64,000 bases of DNA. It comes from Candidatus Acidiferrum typicum (GTDB taxonomy: Bacteria; Acidobacteriota; Terriglobia; Acidiferrales; UBA7541). The notes below the pieces were generated by a model. It was not told where the DNA came from, did not search any database, and saw only the letters and a program-made list of their open reading frames with translations. The stretch covers positions 1 to 64,000 of the forward strand of contig DLMH01000170.1 in NCBI GenBank assembly GCA_002478115.1. The letters run 5' to 3'. The translations under genes were made by a program, and so were the position numbers. Below, piece by piece: positions 25,586 to 35,775 of this stretch. Position 1 is the first letter of the stretch. Each line of letters opens with the position of its first letter.

Positions 25586-26743
25586 ATGGCAAGGGCGATG
25601 ATCTCGGGTGTGGAGTGGCGGCAGGCGTGGTACACGAACGAGGACGCCGTATATCTCAACGCGGCGGGACAGGCGCCAATGCCACGCGTTTCTCTAGAAG
25701 CTGTGCAAGTCTCCCTGGAGTGGAAAAAGTTCCCTCACAACTTGACCGACCAACAAGAACTGGATCTGCCTAAACGCGTTCGGGCTTCGATTGCGAATCT
25801 GATCGGAGCTAAACCGGAAGAAATCGCCTTGACGACCGGTGCAAGCGCCGGGCTGATCGCGCTGGCTTATGGCCTCGATTGGAAGCGAGGAGATGAAATC
25901 TTGACCGCCCATCGCGAATTCCCGGTGCAGTACACGACCTGGAAGCCAATGGAAGCGCGAGAAGGGGCCAAACTCAAGCTTGTTGCACCGTCTGGGCGCT
26001 GGGTTGCGACGGAGGACTTCATCGCTGCGCTGAAACCGCGAACACGCGTGGTATCAGCAAGCATGGTGCGATTCGATGATGGCTCAATGCTGGACGCGCC
26101 GAAGTTGGGCGCGGCATGTCGCGCGCAAGGGACGCTCCTCGCGCTGGACGTAAGCCAATGCTGCGGCGCGATTCCCATGGATGTCCGCCAACTGGGCGCG
26201 GACCTTATCACGTGTTCCGGCTACAAGTGGCTGCTGGGGCCTTACGGTTCAGGATTCTTCTGGGGAAAAAGCGAGCTGATTGCAAGCTTCCGGCCAGGTC
26301 CGTTCTACTGGCAAGGGATCGAAGGGTTGAATCATTTTGGTGCGCTGATTTTTGAGGACCCGAAAGCCGCCGCAGGGGCGCGGGGTTGGGATGCCTCCGA
26401 AACAGCGAGTTATTTCAATCTAGCGGGATGGGAAGCCTCGCTGCACTTTCTGCACGACGTGGGGGTCGAGACAGTTGCTGGGCACAACCAGAAACTCATG
26501 GCACACCTGTACGAATCTCTTCCTCGGGATCAGTGCGTAAGGACCAGCCCACTTGAAACCGCACGCCGGGGTCCCTATGCCTGCTTTGCGGCGCACACTT
26601 TAGAGCGAACTCAGGATATTTATGCGCGCTTAAAGAAAGAGAAGGTGATTGCCAGTTTGCGAGAAGGCAACATTCGAGTTTCCACGCACTTGTACAACAC
26701 AATGCAGGATATCGATAGGCTGGTTCAGGTGATTGCCCGATGA
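25586..26743 (+). CDS. Class V aminotransferase-fold PLP enzyme (NifS/IscS-like superfamily)
   Basis: 385 aa, ATG preceded by GAGGGAGG. Fold-type I signatures: VYLNAAGQAPMP at the N-terminus, TTGASAGLIAL for phosphate binding, ALDVSQCCGAIPMDVRQLGAD with the PLP-ring Asp, and the Schiff-base lysine in SGYKWLLGPYGSGFF. The motif order is that of class V enzymes such as cysteine desulfurases, kynureninase and isopenicillin N epimerase. Lack of the usual Cys-loop speaks against a true desulfurase. Its stop overlaps panE by ATGA, so it may use a keto acid or amino acid connected to that reaction. Confidence 0.85.
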   Translation: MARAMISGVEWRQAWYTNEDAVYLNAAGQAPMPRVSLEAVQVSLEWKKFPHNLTDQQELDLPKRVRASIANLIGAKPEEIALTTGASAGLIALAYGLDWKRGDEILTAHREFPVQYTTWKPMEAREGAKLKLVAPSGRWVATEDFIAALKPRTRVVSASMVRFDDGSMLDAPKLGAACRAQGTLLALDVSQCCGAIPMDVRQLGADLITCSGYKWLLGPYGSGFFWGKSELIASFRPGPFYWQGIEGLNHFGALIFEDPKAAAGARGWDASETASYFNLAGWEASLHFLHDVGVETVAGHNQKLMAHLYESLPRDQCVRTSPLETARRGPYACFAAHTLERTQDIYARLKKEKVIASLREGNIRVSTHLYNTMQDIDRLVQVIAR

Positions 26744-27669
26744 GTGGCGAAACAAAATGGCCGAAACTCGCCGTGCTTGGAGCCGGGGCTGTCGGTGGAT
26801 ATTTTGGCGGGATGCTGGCGCGGGCGGGCGCACCGGTGACGATGATCGGGCGGCAGGCGTTTGCGGAGGCGGTGAAGAACTCCGGCCTGCAATTAGACAC
26901 AGTGCAGTTTCGGGAGACGGTGCATCCCGAGGCATCCATGGAGATTGCGGCCGCGGCCGGGGCGGAAGTGGTTTTGTTCTGCGTGAAGACAACGGACACG
27001 GCGAGCACGGCGAAAAGTCTGGCGCGTCACATTTCGCCCGGGGCGATTGTGGTGAGTCTGCAGAATGGCGTGAACAACGCGGAGGAGATTCGGGCGGCTG
27101 CGGGCATTGATGCGCTGTCGGCCGTGGTGTATGTGGCTGCGGCAATGTCGCCACCGGGATATGTGAAGCACCTGGGCCGGGGAGACCTGGTGGTGGGACC
27201 AAAGAATACGCGAACCGAGAAAATCGCAAGTCTTTTCCTGCAGGCGAAGGTGCCGTGCCGGATTTCAGAGAATATTGAAGGAGAGCTCTGGACCAAATTG
27301 ATCTGGAACTGCGCGCTGAATGCGATTTCAGCGCTGGGCCGCGTAACCTATGGGGAAATATTCGCGAGTTCAGGCGCACGCCGCATCATCGAAACCCTGG
27401 TCGATGAAGTGCTGGCGGTGGCTCGCGCAAAGGGAATCCACCCGCCCGGTTTGGAGGATTCCAAGGCGGCACTCGCGGGTGCTCTGAAGATTGCCGAGCA
27501 GATGAGCGGGACGCGGTCCTCAACCGCACAGGACATGGCGCGGGGGAAGCGCACGGAAATTGACTCCTTGAATGGGTATGTGGCGCGGCTGGGAGAGCAG
27601 ATGGGTGTGGCGACGCCGGTGAATCATGCGCTGTACACGCTAGTGAAATTGCAGGAGTCGGGCTTTTAA
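26740..27669 (+). CDS. panE: 2-dehydropantoate 2-reductase (ApbA/PanE family)
   Basis: 309 aa. N-terminal Rossmann fold LAVLGAGAVGGYFGGMLARAG binds NADPH; VLFCVKTTDT and SLQNGVNN follow; the catalytic lysine region is LWTKLIWNCALNAISALGR, with the C-terminal helical domain to the end. The enzyme reduces ketopantoate to pantoate for coenzyme A synthesis. Because the family also has members with other substrates, and panB/panC are not nearby, the name is likely but not sure. Translationally coupled to the PLP enzyme. Confidence 0.85.
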   Translation: MSGETKWPKLAVLGAGAVGGYFGGMLARAGAPVTMIGRQAFAEAVKNSGLQLDTVQFRETVHPEASMEIAAAAGAEVVLFCVKTTDTASTAKSLARHISPGAIVVSLQNGVNNAEEIRAAAGIDALSAVVYVAAAMSPPGYVKHLGRGDLVVGPKNTRTEKIASLFLQAKVPCRISENIEGELWTKLIWNCALNAISALGRVTYGEIFASSGARRIIETLVDEVLAVARAKGIHPPGLEDSKAALAGALKIAEQMSGTRSSTAQDMARGKRTEIDSLNGYVARLGEQMGVATPVNHALYTLVKLQESGF

Positions 27670-27756
27670 CCTACGCGGTAGAACTTCCGAAACCAAATTT
27701 CCCAGTTGACGGCACGGGCGGAGTTGTTGGACGTCAGCCTCATGCGCGCTGAGGAA

Positions 27757-29439
27757 TCAGCGGCGCTCGGGGCCGCGGAAGGGAATGTAGACGATGGCCT
27801 CGAGGTCGACGGGCTGGCCTTCCTTGGTGGCGGGCTGGAATTTCCACTGCGCGAAAGCCTCGATGGCATACGCGTCAAGCTGCGGGTCGATGCCGCGCAC
27901 AAGCTGAATGCTGTCCACGGTACCGTCCTGGCGAATCACGCCGTAGAGGATCACTTCTCCCTCCACGTGATCCTGAACCAGAGTTTGCGGATATTTTGGA
28001 TCAACCTTGCGCAGAGCCAGGGGCGCGTTGACTTCGCCATGGCTATGCGCGGCAGTGCCACCGAGGTGCAATTCGGAGAAGTGGATGATCCAACTGCCCG
28101 TGGCGCTGCTCAGATTGGGCATGTTGATGTTCATGGAGTAGACGCGGCGCGAAGTAAAGATCTGCTCCGGCTTCGCGCCGGGTGGCAGAGCGGCAAAATT
28201 CGGCGGGCCGGTGCGCTCGGGCGGGTCATCGGCGGCGGCATTCGGATCGGGACGCTTCAGGCCCGTTTGGGATTTCGGAAGGCTGAGCTTTAACACACCG
28301 CCAAGACCCGAGGAGTTTGCGTTTGGCTTTGGAGAGCCGCCGCTGATGCTGATGCCGATGTCGCTCTTCCCTGCCCCCTCCACGCCGTTTCCATGCGAAT
28401 CGCCGCTTCCGGATTTTGTAGTAGACCCTGGCGAATTACCCGGCGCGCCGGGTTTGCCCTCGGGAGATATGGCGACGCGCGCGGCGAGATTGCCTTGAGG
28501 CACAGGAACGACGGGAACCGGAGGCGCGGGATTCGCTGAAAGTGCGATGAGCGTGCTGGGCGCTCCACCGTTCACGCCAGATGGTACGGCGGGAACTTCC
28601 GGTGCAGCGGCGTCACCGGTCTGCTTGCGGGATGCCACGCGAGGAGTGGAGCCGGCATTGATCTCGAGTTTGGGCCTGGCAGGACCCGTGGAAGTAGCGG
28701 CCAAGCTGATTTCCGCGGGGCGCTGCTCGAGATTTGGCAGGTCTGGAGAAGGCGTGTCCGTCATTGCGACAGTTTTAGCCTGATGGGGATGAAGTTTGGC
28801 GAGGGCTTGCTCGCTGATCTCGATATGCGGACGCGCAGGAGCTTGCGAGGCGGCAAGCTGGACGATGTTGGGCATGGCGGGAAGGAATTTCGGGGCTTCC
28901 GCTGGAGCGGCGGGATTGATCAGGGTTTGGCGGGGGTGCGTCGGGTGAACAGGATCCGTGAAGATGCGCTGGCGAGGATGGTAGGCGTCCACACTTTCCT
29001 TGGCGGGAGGCGGGTCCGGCTCCGATTTCGACGGGGTTGTGGGTTTCGCGCGGGGAACATTGAGAAGAGGCAAGTCCTCGATGGGACCGGACCAGGTGAG
29101 TTCCGTGTTATCAAAGGCAGGATTGCGCCGGGGAGCGGCTGGAAGGTCCGGCCAAGGGAATATCACGAAGGCGATGTGTAGCAGGGCTGCGGCGAGGATA
29201 GCGCGGCGGGGGAAGCTCCGCTCGACACGGCAATCTCGAAAGACAAAAGTGAGAGGATCGGTTTTCAGGAGATGTGTGCGCTGGAAGGCCGCGGCCACAC
29301 TGCTGAGAAAGTTCTGGTGGAAGCTGCCCCAGGCGATTTCGAGCTTCGGCTGAACCTCGCCCGGGAGGAAAATGTGGGGCGGGTAGAGTTCCGCCTGACC
29401 GAGAAGATCGTAAGGGTCAACGTGGAAAGCCGTAGACAT
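27757..29439 (-). CDS. TonB-C domain protein with long Pro-rich middle
   Basis: 560 aa. A cytoplasmic stretch of about 75 residues precedes one membrane segment (RRAILAAALLHIAFVIFPWP near 80-98). About 370 residues rich in Pro, Ala, Ser and Gly follow, long enough to span the periplasm. The C-terminal TonB-like domain (about 475-560) contains DPKYPQTLVQDHVEGEVILYG and AIEAFAQWKFQPAT. TonB couples inner-membrane energy to outer-membrane receptors; here no exbB/exbD adjoin, so it may be an accessory or divergent TonB. The N-terminal cytoplasmic part is unlike classical TonB. Confidence 0.82.
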   Translation of the reverse strand: MSTAFHVDPYDLLGQAELYPPHIFLPGEVQPKLEIAWGSFHQNFLSSVAAAFQRTHLLKTDPLTFVFRDCRVERSFPRRAILAAALLHIAFVIFPWPDLPAAPRRNPAFDNTELTWSGPIEDLPLLNVPRAKPTTPSKSEPDPPPAKESVDAYHPRQRIFTDPVHPTHPRQTLINPAAPAEAPKFLPAMPNIVQLAASQAPARPHIEISEQALAKLHPHQAKTVAMTDTPSPDLPNLEQRPAEISLAATSTGPARPKLEINAGSTPRVASRKQTGDAAAPEVPAVPSGVNGGAPSTLIALSANPAPPVPVVPVPQGNLAARVAISPEGKPGAPGNSPGSTTKSGSGDSHGNGVEGAGKSDIGISISGGSPKPNANSSGLGGVLKLSLPKSQTGLKRPDPNAAADDPPERTGPPNFAALPPGAKPEQIFTSRRVYSMNINMPNLSSATGSWIIHFSELHLGGTAAHSHGEVNAPLALRKVDPKYPQTLVQDHVEGEVILYGVIRQDGTVDSIQLVRGIDPQLDAYAIEAFAQWKFQPATKEGQPVDLEAIVYIPFRGPERR

Positions 29440-29501
29440 GAAGTTTAATTATATCGCGCTCTGCCTGGGACCTGGAGCGCGGGAATAGCCCCGCCAGTGA
29501 G

Positions 29502-30110
29502 TCAGGTAGATAGATGAACGGGAGGCGGATTAGGGTTTGCTGAGGGGCGAGCCCGGAAAAAGGAGAGACTGGCATCGCCCTGGCGGAGCACGCGGACACG
29601 CTCCAGTTGACCGAGTGCCTCCGGAAGATCGAAAGTGCGGCGGTGCTCGGCGATGACGAGTCCGCCAGGCTCGAGAAACGGAGCGGAGCCAAGAAAGGTG
29701 AGGACGCGGCGGTATTCGTCGGCATCCGCGTAAGGAGGATCGAGGAAAACGATGTCGAAAGGAGCGCTTGCGGGAGTGTGTTCCGCGGCGAGGCGCTGCA
29801 GGCCCCGCAGGGCGTCGAGCTTGAGAATCCGTGCGCAACCGCTAAGGCCGAGAGAATCGAGATTCTTCTGAATGAGAGTGGCAGCGGGCGAATGGTTTTC
29901 AATGAACACGACGCCGGCCGCACTGCGGCTAAGCGCCTCGATGCCGACGGCGCCAGTGCCGGCGAACACGTCGAGGAAGAGGCAGCCGGAAATGCGCCCG
30001 GCGAGGACGTTGAAGAGTGATTCGCGGAGGCGGTCGCTGGTGGGGCGAAGAGCAAGGCCCTTGAGGCTCTTGAGTTGGCGGCTGCGGAATGTTCCGGCGA
30101 TGATGCGCAT
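29502..30110 (-). CDS. rsmD: 16S rRNA (guanine966-N2)-methyltransferase
   Basis: 202 aa from ATG 30110, which reads MRIIAGTFRSRQLKSLKGL, the family N-terminus; a longer frame would run into recG. SAM-binding motif DVFAGTGAVGIEALSR and catalytic motif IVFLDPPYADADEY (DPPY) are clear. It methylates G966 of 16S rRNA on the assembled 30S head. The start lies 17 bases after the recG stop, so both are likely co-transcribed. Confidence 0.94.
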   Translation of the reverse strand: MRIIAGTFRSRQLKSLKGLALRPTSDRLRESLFNVLAGRISGCLFLDVFAGTGAVGIEALSRSAAGVVFIENHSPAATLIQKNLDSLGLSGCARILKLDALRGLQRLAAEHTPASAPFDIVFLDPPYADADEYRRVLTFLGSAPFLEPGGLVIAEHRRTFDLPEALGQLERVRVLRQGDASLSFFRARPSANPNPPPVHLST

Positions 30111-30127
30111 GGTGGTTTCGATGGGCC

Positions 30128-32242
30128 TCAGCCGACGCGCGCGAGGTGATAGCGGCGTTGCCATTCGCCAGGAAGGAGACGCAGTACGCGCTGGAGCGCT
30201 TCCTTCTGGGCAGGCTGTTCGGCAAGGGCGAACGCTTCCTTGCGGGCAAGTTCGAGAAGTTCGCGATCACGGAGCGGGTTGGCCACGTGGAAGCCGAGTT
30301 GGCCGGACTGCCGGGTGCCAAAAAACTCGCCGGGGCCGCGAAGCTGGAGATCGGTTTCGGCGATTTCAAAACCGTCAGTAGTGCGGACCATCGTTTCGAG
30401 GCGCGCGCGGGCATCTTCGCTCATACGGCCGGGCGCGACCAGGATGCAGTGGGACGGCTGCGCACCGCGGCCAATGCGCCCGCGGAGTTGGTGCAGTTGG
30501 GCGAGTCCGAAGCGTTCCGCGTGCTCAATGATCATGACCGTGGCATTGGGCACATCCACACCCACCTCGACGACGGTGGTAGCCACGAGAATTTGAATCT
30601 CGTTGTGGCGGAATTTCTGCATGACGTCTTCTTTTTCTTGGCTGGAAAGGCGGCCGTGGAGCAGGCCGAGCTTGAGTTTGGGGAAAACGGCTTTTGAGAG
30701 GCGCTCGTACTCTTCGATCGCCGCCTTGAGTTCCAGCTTCGACTCTTCGATGACCGGGTAAACGACATAGCCCTGATGGCCGGCGGCGACTTCGCGGCGA
30801 AGAAATTCCCAGACGCCGGGGAGATGCTGCTCGGTGGTGGTGCGGGTTTCGATGGGAGTGCGTCCGGGCGGGAGTTCATCGAGGACGGAGACCTCGAGGT
30901 CGCCATAGAGCGTGAGGGAGAGCGTGCGGGGGATGGGCGTAGCCGTCAACACGAGGACGTGTGGCGCATTGCCGTGGCGGGCGGCTTTGTCCATCAGGCG
31001 CTTGCGCTGGAGGACGCCGAAGCGGTGCTGCTCATCGATGGCGACAAAGCCGAGGCGATTAAATTCGACGTCCTCCTCGATGAGAGCGTGTGTGCCGATG
31101 ACGAGCTGGGCTTCGCCGGAACGGATGCGCTCGCGCGCGGCGGTTTTTTCGGAGGGCTTGAGGCCACTGATGAGGAGTTCCACGGTGTAGCCGCCGGGAG
31201 CAAGGATGCGCCGGGCCGAGAGGAAATGCTGGACGGCAAGAATTTCGGTGGGAGCCATCAGCGCGGCCTGGCAGGCGTTTTCGATGGCAATGACCGCGGC
31301 CTGGAGCGCAACGATGGTTTTGCCGCTGCCGACATCCCCCTGCAGGAGGCGATTCATGGGCACGGGCTTTTCGAGGTCCGTGGCAATTTCGGCAAGGACG
31401 CGTTTCTGGGCGTTGGTGGGCTTGAACGGAAGAATGCGTTTCAGGGCTTCGCGGACTTTGTCTTCGCGAACACGGAAGGCGAGGGCGTTTTCCTTGCGGA
31501 CGGCCCTGCGGCCCAAAGCCAGGCTCAGTTGGTATAGGAAGAATTCTTCGAAAATGAGGCGCTGTTGGGCAGGCGAACGAAAGAGATTGAGCGCTTCAAG
31601 GGATTCACCGGCGTCGGGAAAATGGGTGTGGATTAAAGCATCGCGGCGCGAAGGATAGTGGAGCTGCTGGAGCAGGGCTGGAGGCAGGACGTCGGGGATA
31701 TTGGAGTCCAGGTTTTGCAGCGTGGCGTAAATCGCACGGCGAATCGGTCGCGTGCCGAAGGTGCCGACGGCTTCGTAGATGGGAACGATGCGGCCCATCT
31801 CGACGGAATCCACCTCTTCGCCCGTAAGCACTTCAATCTGGGGATTGATCATTTCGCGGCGCGCAGGGCGGAGCTTATCGATTTCGACTTTGCCGTGCAG
31901 GATAAGCTGCTGGCCGGGCTTCAAGCGTCCTTCCAGATAACCGCCATGAAAGAACTTGCACGGTAACGAGCCGGAATCATCCTGAACGAGGAGATGATAG
32001 ATGGCATCGCGGCCGTACATGCCGCGAACGGCCTGGCCGCTCATGACGCGGGCACGCAGGGTGTAGGTGCCGTTGGGCTGGACGTCCTTGATCTTGGAGA
32101 AATGGATGCGGTCTTCGTAGCGGAACGGAAGATAGTTGAGCAAATCTTCCAGGGTGAAGATGCCGCGTTTGGCGAGGAGTTCGGCGCGCTGCGGCCCAAC
32201 GCCTTTCACCATGCGGACATCGGTCTGGAGAGAGATGGACAT
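30128..32242 (-). CDS. recG: ATP-dependent DNA helicase RecG
   Basis: 704 aa, full length. The N-terminal wedge/OB region (about 1-230) is followed by helicase motifs: I LLQGDVGSGKTIVA, Ia MAPTEILA, II DEQHRFG (DExH), III LVLTATPIPRTL, then LHGRLSSQEKEDVM, and the C-terminal QLRGRIGRG. RecG reverses stalled replication forks and acts on R-loops and branched DNA. rsmD follows directly. It is divergent from the CPBP-family gene. Confidence 0.96.
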   Translation of the reverse strand: MSISLQTDVRMVKGVGPQRAELLAKRGIFTLEDLLNYLPFRYEDRIHFSKIKDVQPNGTYTLRARVMSGQAVRGMYGRDAIYHLLVQDDSGSLPCKFFHGGYLEGRLKPGQQLILHGKVEIDKLRPARREMINPQIEVLTGEEVDSVEMGRIVPIYEAVGTFGTRPIRRAIYATLQNLDSNIPDVLPPALLQQLHYPSRRDALIHTHFPDAGESLEALNLFRSPAQQRLIFEEFFLYQLSLALGRRAVRKENALAFRVREDKVREALKRILPFKPTNAQKRVLAEIATDLEKPVPMNRLLQGDVGSGKTIVALQAAVIAIENACQAALMAPTEILAVQHFLSARRILAPGGYTVELLISGLKPSEKTAARERIRSGEAQLVIGTHALIEEDVEFNRLGFVAIDEQHRFGVLQRKRLMDKAARHGNAPHVLVLTATPIPRTLSLTLYGDLEVSVLDELPPGRTPIETRTTTEQHLPGVWEFLRREVAAGHQGYVVYPVIEESKLELKAAIEEYERLSKAVFPKLKLGLLHGRLSSQEKEDVMQKFRHNEIQILVATTVVEVGVDVPNATVMIIEHAERFGLAQLHQLRGRIGRGAQPSHCILVAPGRMSEDARARLETMVRTTDGFEIAETDLQLRGPGEFFGTRQSGQLGFHVANPLRDRELLELARKEAFALAEQPAQKEALQRVLRLLPGEWQRRYHLARVG

Positions 32243-32358
32243 CGCTCCTTCTTTATACCACTGCTGGGATAAAGTCCGCTTTTCGTGAAACTTGCGTCGC
32301 GGGCATGGGTATCGTTAGAGTGGGCGTTCGGGGCCGGCAGAGCCCTTGGGAGGTTGCC

Positions 32359-35300
32359 GTGGCGGAAACACGATTAACCGGATCGGACAAGCGCAAGCTG
32401 CTGCTGTGGATTGTGCTCGCGATCCTTGGTGCGCTATTTGCGCACAAATATTTCTTCCGGGCATTTCCGGAAGCCTCGGTGGATTTCAAGGTTTCGCGGA
32501 GCGCGGCGCAGAAGCGCGCGAAGGAGTTCGTGGAAGGGCTGGGGGAGAACCTCAACGGTTACCAGTCCGCGATTGTGTTCGACGTGGACGAAAACGCGAA
32601 AACCTACCTGGAACGCGAGTTGGGCTTGCAGCAGGCCAACCGGCTGATGTCCGGCGAATTGAACATCTGGTATTGGGAAGTGCGCTTTTTCCGGCCGCAA
32701 CAAGAGGAAGAGTTCCAGGTGCGGGTCAATCCTGCGGGGAAAATTGTCGCCTACGACCACAAGATCGAAGAGGCTCGAGCAGCCAAATCGCTGAACCGCG
32801 AAGAGGCGCAATCGGCCGCGCAGGTTTTTCTGCAGAACAAGCTGGGTACGGACTTGAACAACTGGAATTTCCTGCCGGAGGAGGCCAATTCCCAAACGCG
32901 GCCGAACCGCGTGGACTGGTCGTTTACCTGGGAGCGCAAGAATTTCAAGGCCAAGGATGCTCCGTACCGGCTGGTGGTGGGGCTGCAGGGCAAGCAAATC
33001 GGGAGCACGCAGGAATTTCTGCAGGTGCCGGAAGCGTGGTCGCGGGATTACCAGCGATTGCGAAACGGCAACAATACGCTCGCCTTTGTCTTTTTCGTCC
33101 CTTACTTCATGTTAATCGGGGCCGCAGCCTGGATCGCCATTGTGCTTTCGCGGAAGGGACAGGTTTCCTGGGGCGCCCCCGTGCGTGTCGGGATTGCCGT
33201 GGCGGTTTTGCTTTTCCTACAAAGCCTGAATGACTGGCCGTTGTGGTTCGCGCAGTATAAGACCACCGAATCTTACGTAAGTTTTGTTGCCTCGCAGATC
33301 GGGTTTGCCGCGCTGGTGGCCATTTTCATGGCGGCCCTTACGGTGACGCTGATCCTTCCGGCAGGGGAGACTTTGTACCGAGCGTCCCAGCCCGACCGGC
33401 TGAGGCTTGGGCAAGCGTTCACGATGCGAGGGTTTCGTTCCAAGGAATTTTTTTCCTCCGCGGTCGTCGGCCTTTCAATGGCCGCAGCCCACATCGGATT
33501 CATCGTGGCTTTTTACATGCTAGGCAGCAAACTGGGCGTGTGGGCGCCGCAGGAATTAAACTACGAGAATTCAGCGAGTACGGTCTTCCCTTGGATCAGC
33601 GGTGCGGCAATTGGCCTGACGGCGGCAACCAGTGAAGAATTTCTCTTCCGACTGTTTGCTATTCCTTTCGTGGCGCGGCTTGCGCGCTATCGCTGGATAG
33701 CGGTGGTGGTGCCGGCATTCTTATGGGGTTTTCTACACAGCAACTATCCGCAGGAACCCGCCTACATTCGCGGGGTTGAGGTAGGACTCATCGGCATTGT
33801 CGCCGGGCTGGTGATACTGCGATACGGAATCGTGGCGACATTGATCTGGCATTACACGGTGGATGCTTCCCTGGTGGGATTGCTGTTGATCCGTTCGGAC
33901 AACGTGTACTTCAGGATTTCGGGGGTCGTGGTGGCATTGGCGGCGCTTGCCCCATTGGCGTACTCAGGCATTTCGTGTTTGCTACGAGGGGAGTTCGAAC
34001 AAGTCGAGGATCTGCTGAATCGAGCCGAGCCGGCGCCGGAGATAGAGCTGCGACAGGGACCCGCAACGGCGGAACTGCGTATCGCGGGGCGGCGATACGC
34101 GGGACTCACGGCCGGGAGCATTGGTTTTCTCGCGGTCTGTTTGATTGTAGGCAGCATGGTTGCCTGGAAGTTCAAGCAAGAGCGGATAGGCGACTATCTG
34201 CACCTGTCCGTGAATTCAAGAGCCGCTTCCGACCGGGCGAATGCAGTGCTGCGGGAACACGGGTTGGATCCCAAGAATTATTACAGATCGGCAATGCTGG
34301 TAGAAAAGATGGATCCAGTGACGAACGAGTTCCTGCGAAGAAGAAAGGTGTCAGTCGCGGCCATCAACCGGATTTATGCGGAACGTGTTCCTGGCGCGCT
34401 TTGGCTGGTGCGGTATTTCCGCGATTCGGAGCCGGAGGAATTTGCCGTGACCTTGAAGCCAGATGGCTCTCTGCATGCGTTCCGGCACACGCTGGCCGAG
34501 GCCGCCAAAGGCGCGAAGTTATCCAAAGTGGAGGCCATCGCAGTTGCAGAGAAGTTTTTGCAGGAGAAGAAGAATATTGATCTAAGCGGGTGGAAGCTGG
34601 TGGATTCCCGTTCGGTGGATCGTCCGAACAGGAGGGATCACACGCTGGTATGGCAGCAAATCAGCCCGCTCGATTTGGGGAATAGCGGGGAGAAAGACTC
34701 GAACGATCACGCTTATGCACGCAGGGAAGTTCAGGTGCTCGGCGATGAAGCTACGAACTACCGCACATATATCAAGATCCCCGATGATTTCGCGCGCGAG
34801 CAGGAAAAGCGAACGCTGCCGCGAACGCTGTTTTTGATTGGCCAAATCGTGCTGGGCGTGGGCCTGGTGGTTACGGTTCTCGTTTTCTACTTCAAGAATT
34901 TCCGGAAGCAGGGCGTCGTGGTGCCGTGGCGACGCTTGTTGTTGTGGGGGCTGGCCGGGTTCGCTCTGTTTGCGGTGCGTTTCCTGCTGGGCGCGGGAAT
35001 TTCAAATGTATTGCAGCAGTACGACACGGCATATCCATTCCGGTTGTTCCTGGGCACGCAAATTGGGTCCGTGATACTCGGAAGCGTATTTTTGGCGGGT
35101 GGCATCGTGTTGCTGTTCGGGTTGGCGTGGCATTTTGCGGCGCGGGCCTTTGGCGAAGAGCAGGTTCCCACGTGGCTGGGCATGCCAGGGGAATATTATC
35201 GCGACGCATTCTGTATTGGATTGGGAGGCTCGGCGCTGCTGATTGGTCTGCAACGAGTATTGAGCGCAGCGTCATTGTGGTGGCCAACCTTGCAGCGCGC

Positions 35301-35775
35301 CGTGCCCAGCAACTTCGGCAGTTCGTTTGACGCGCTGGTGCCTGCGGCCAGTGTGATCGGCGGAACGCTCCTGCGAGGACTGCTGATTACAGGAGTCCTG
35401 GCTGTTGCGGTGGCGTTTGTCGGTGCGGAGCTACGGGTGCGCTGGTTGCGGTTGCTCATGTTCTTTGCGATAGCGGCGGCAATGGTCACAAACTGGGGCT
35501 CTCCGGCAGATTTCTTTAAGCACTTCCTGGTGCAAGTGGTTTTGCTGGGGTTTGTGGTGTTTGGGATTCGTCGGGTAGCACGTTTGAACCTGCTGGGATG
35601 GTTTCTCGTTATTGTCTGTACCGGGCTGCTGGGTGCGGGTTTGGAGTTGATTGGGCAGCCAGACGCGTTCTACCGGAGCCAGGGTTACATCGTGTTGACA
35701 GCACCGGGGGTACTGCTGGCGTGGCCACTGGTGTTGTGGCGGCTGCAGTCGGGGGAAAGCACAACTGTGGCCTAA
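32359..35775 (+). CDS. Very large CPBP-family (CAAX protease-like) membrane protein with tandem duplication
   Basis: 1138 aa from GTG 32359, chosen because GGGAGG ends five bases before it; an ATG at 32305 lacks such a site. Module 1: a membrane anchor, an extracytoplasmic domain of about 220 residues, then a polytopic region with CPBP motifs E426-E-F-L-F-R431, FLH460SNY and IWH498YTVD, the expected metal/catalytic residues. Module 2 (about 590-1138) repeats the plan: the extracytoplasmic domain HLSVNSRAASDRANAVLREH, and a second polytopic region that lacks EExxxR. CPBP proteins are intramembrane proteases or related, often with immunity or maturation roles. The normal family size is 200-300 aa. 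Confidence 0.8.
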   Translation: MAETRLTGSDKRKLLLWIVLAILGALFAHKYFFRAFPEASVDFKVSRSAAQKRAKEFVEGLGENLNGYQSAIVFDVDENAKTYLERELGLQQANRLMSGELNIWYWEVRFFRPQQEEEFQVRVNPAGKIVAYDHKIEEARAAKSLNREEAQSAAQVFLQNKLGTDLNNWNFLPEEANSQTRPNRVDWSFTWERKNFKAKDAPYRLVVGLQGKQIGSTQEFLQVPEAWSRDYQRLRNGNNTLAFVFFVPYFMLIGAAAWIAIVLSRKGQVSWGAPVRVGIAVAVLLFLQSLNDWPLWFAQYKTTESYVSFVASQIGFAALVAIFMAALTVTLILPAGETLYRASQPDRLRLGQAFTMRGFRSKEFFSSAVVGLSMAAAHIGFIVAFYMLGSKLGVWAPQELNYENSASTVFPWISGAAIGLTAATSEEFLFRLFAIPFVARLARYRWIAVVVPAFLWGFLHSNYPQEPAYIRGVEVGLIGIVAGLVILRYGIVATLIWHYTVDASLVGLLLIRSDNVYFRISGVVVALAALAPLAYSGISCLLRGEFEQVEDLLNRAEPAPEIELRQGPATAELRIAGRRYAGLTAGSIGFLAVCLIVGSMVAWKFKQERIGDYLHLSVNSRAASDRANAVLREHGLDPKNYYRSAMLVEKMDPVTNEFLRRRKVSVAAINRIYAERVPGALWLVRYFRDSEPEEFAVTLKPDGSLHAFRHTLAEAAKGAKLSKVEAIAVAEKFLQEKKNIDLSGWKLVDSRSVDRPNRRDHTLVWQQISPLDLGNSGEKDSNDHAYARREVQVLGDEATNYRTYIKIPDDFAREQEKRTLPRTLFLIGQIVLGVGLVVTVLVFYFKNFRKQGVVVPWRRLLLWGLAGFALFAVRFLLGAGISNVLQQYDTAYPFRLFLGTQIGSVILGSVFLAGGIVLLFGLAWHFAARAFGEEQVPTWLGMPGEYYRDAFCIGLGGSALLIGLQRVLSAASLWWPTLQRAVPSNFGSSFDALVPAASVIGGTLLRGLLITGVLAVAVAFVGAELRVRWLRLLMFFAIAAAMVTNWGSPADFFKHFLVQVVLLGFVVFGIRRVARLNLLGWFLVIVCTGLLGAGLELIGQPDAFYRSQGYIVLTAPGVLLAWPLVLWRLQSGESTTVA

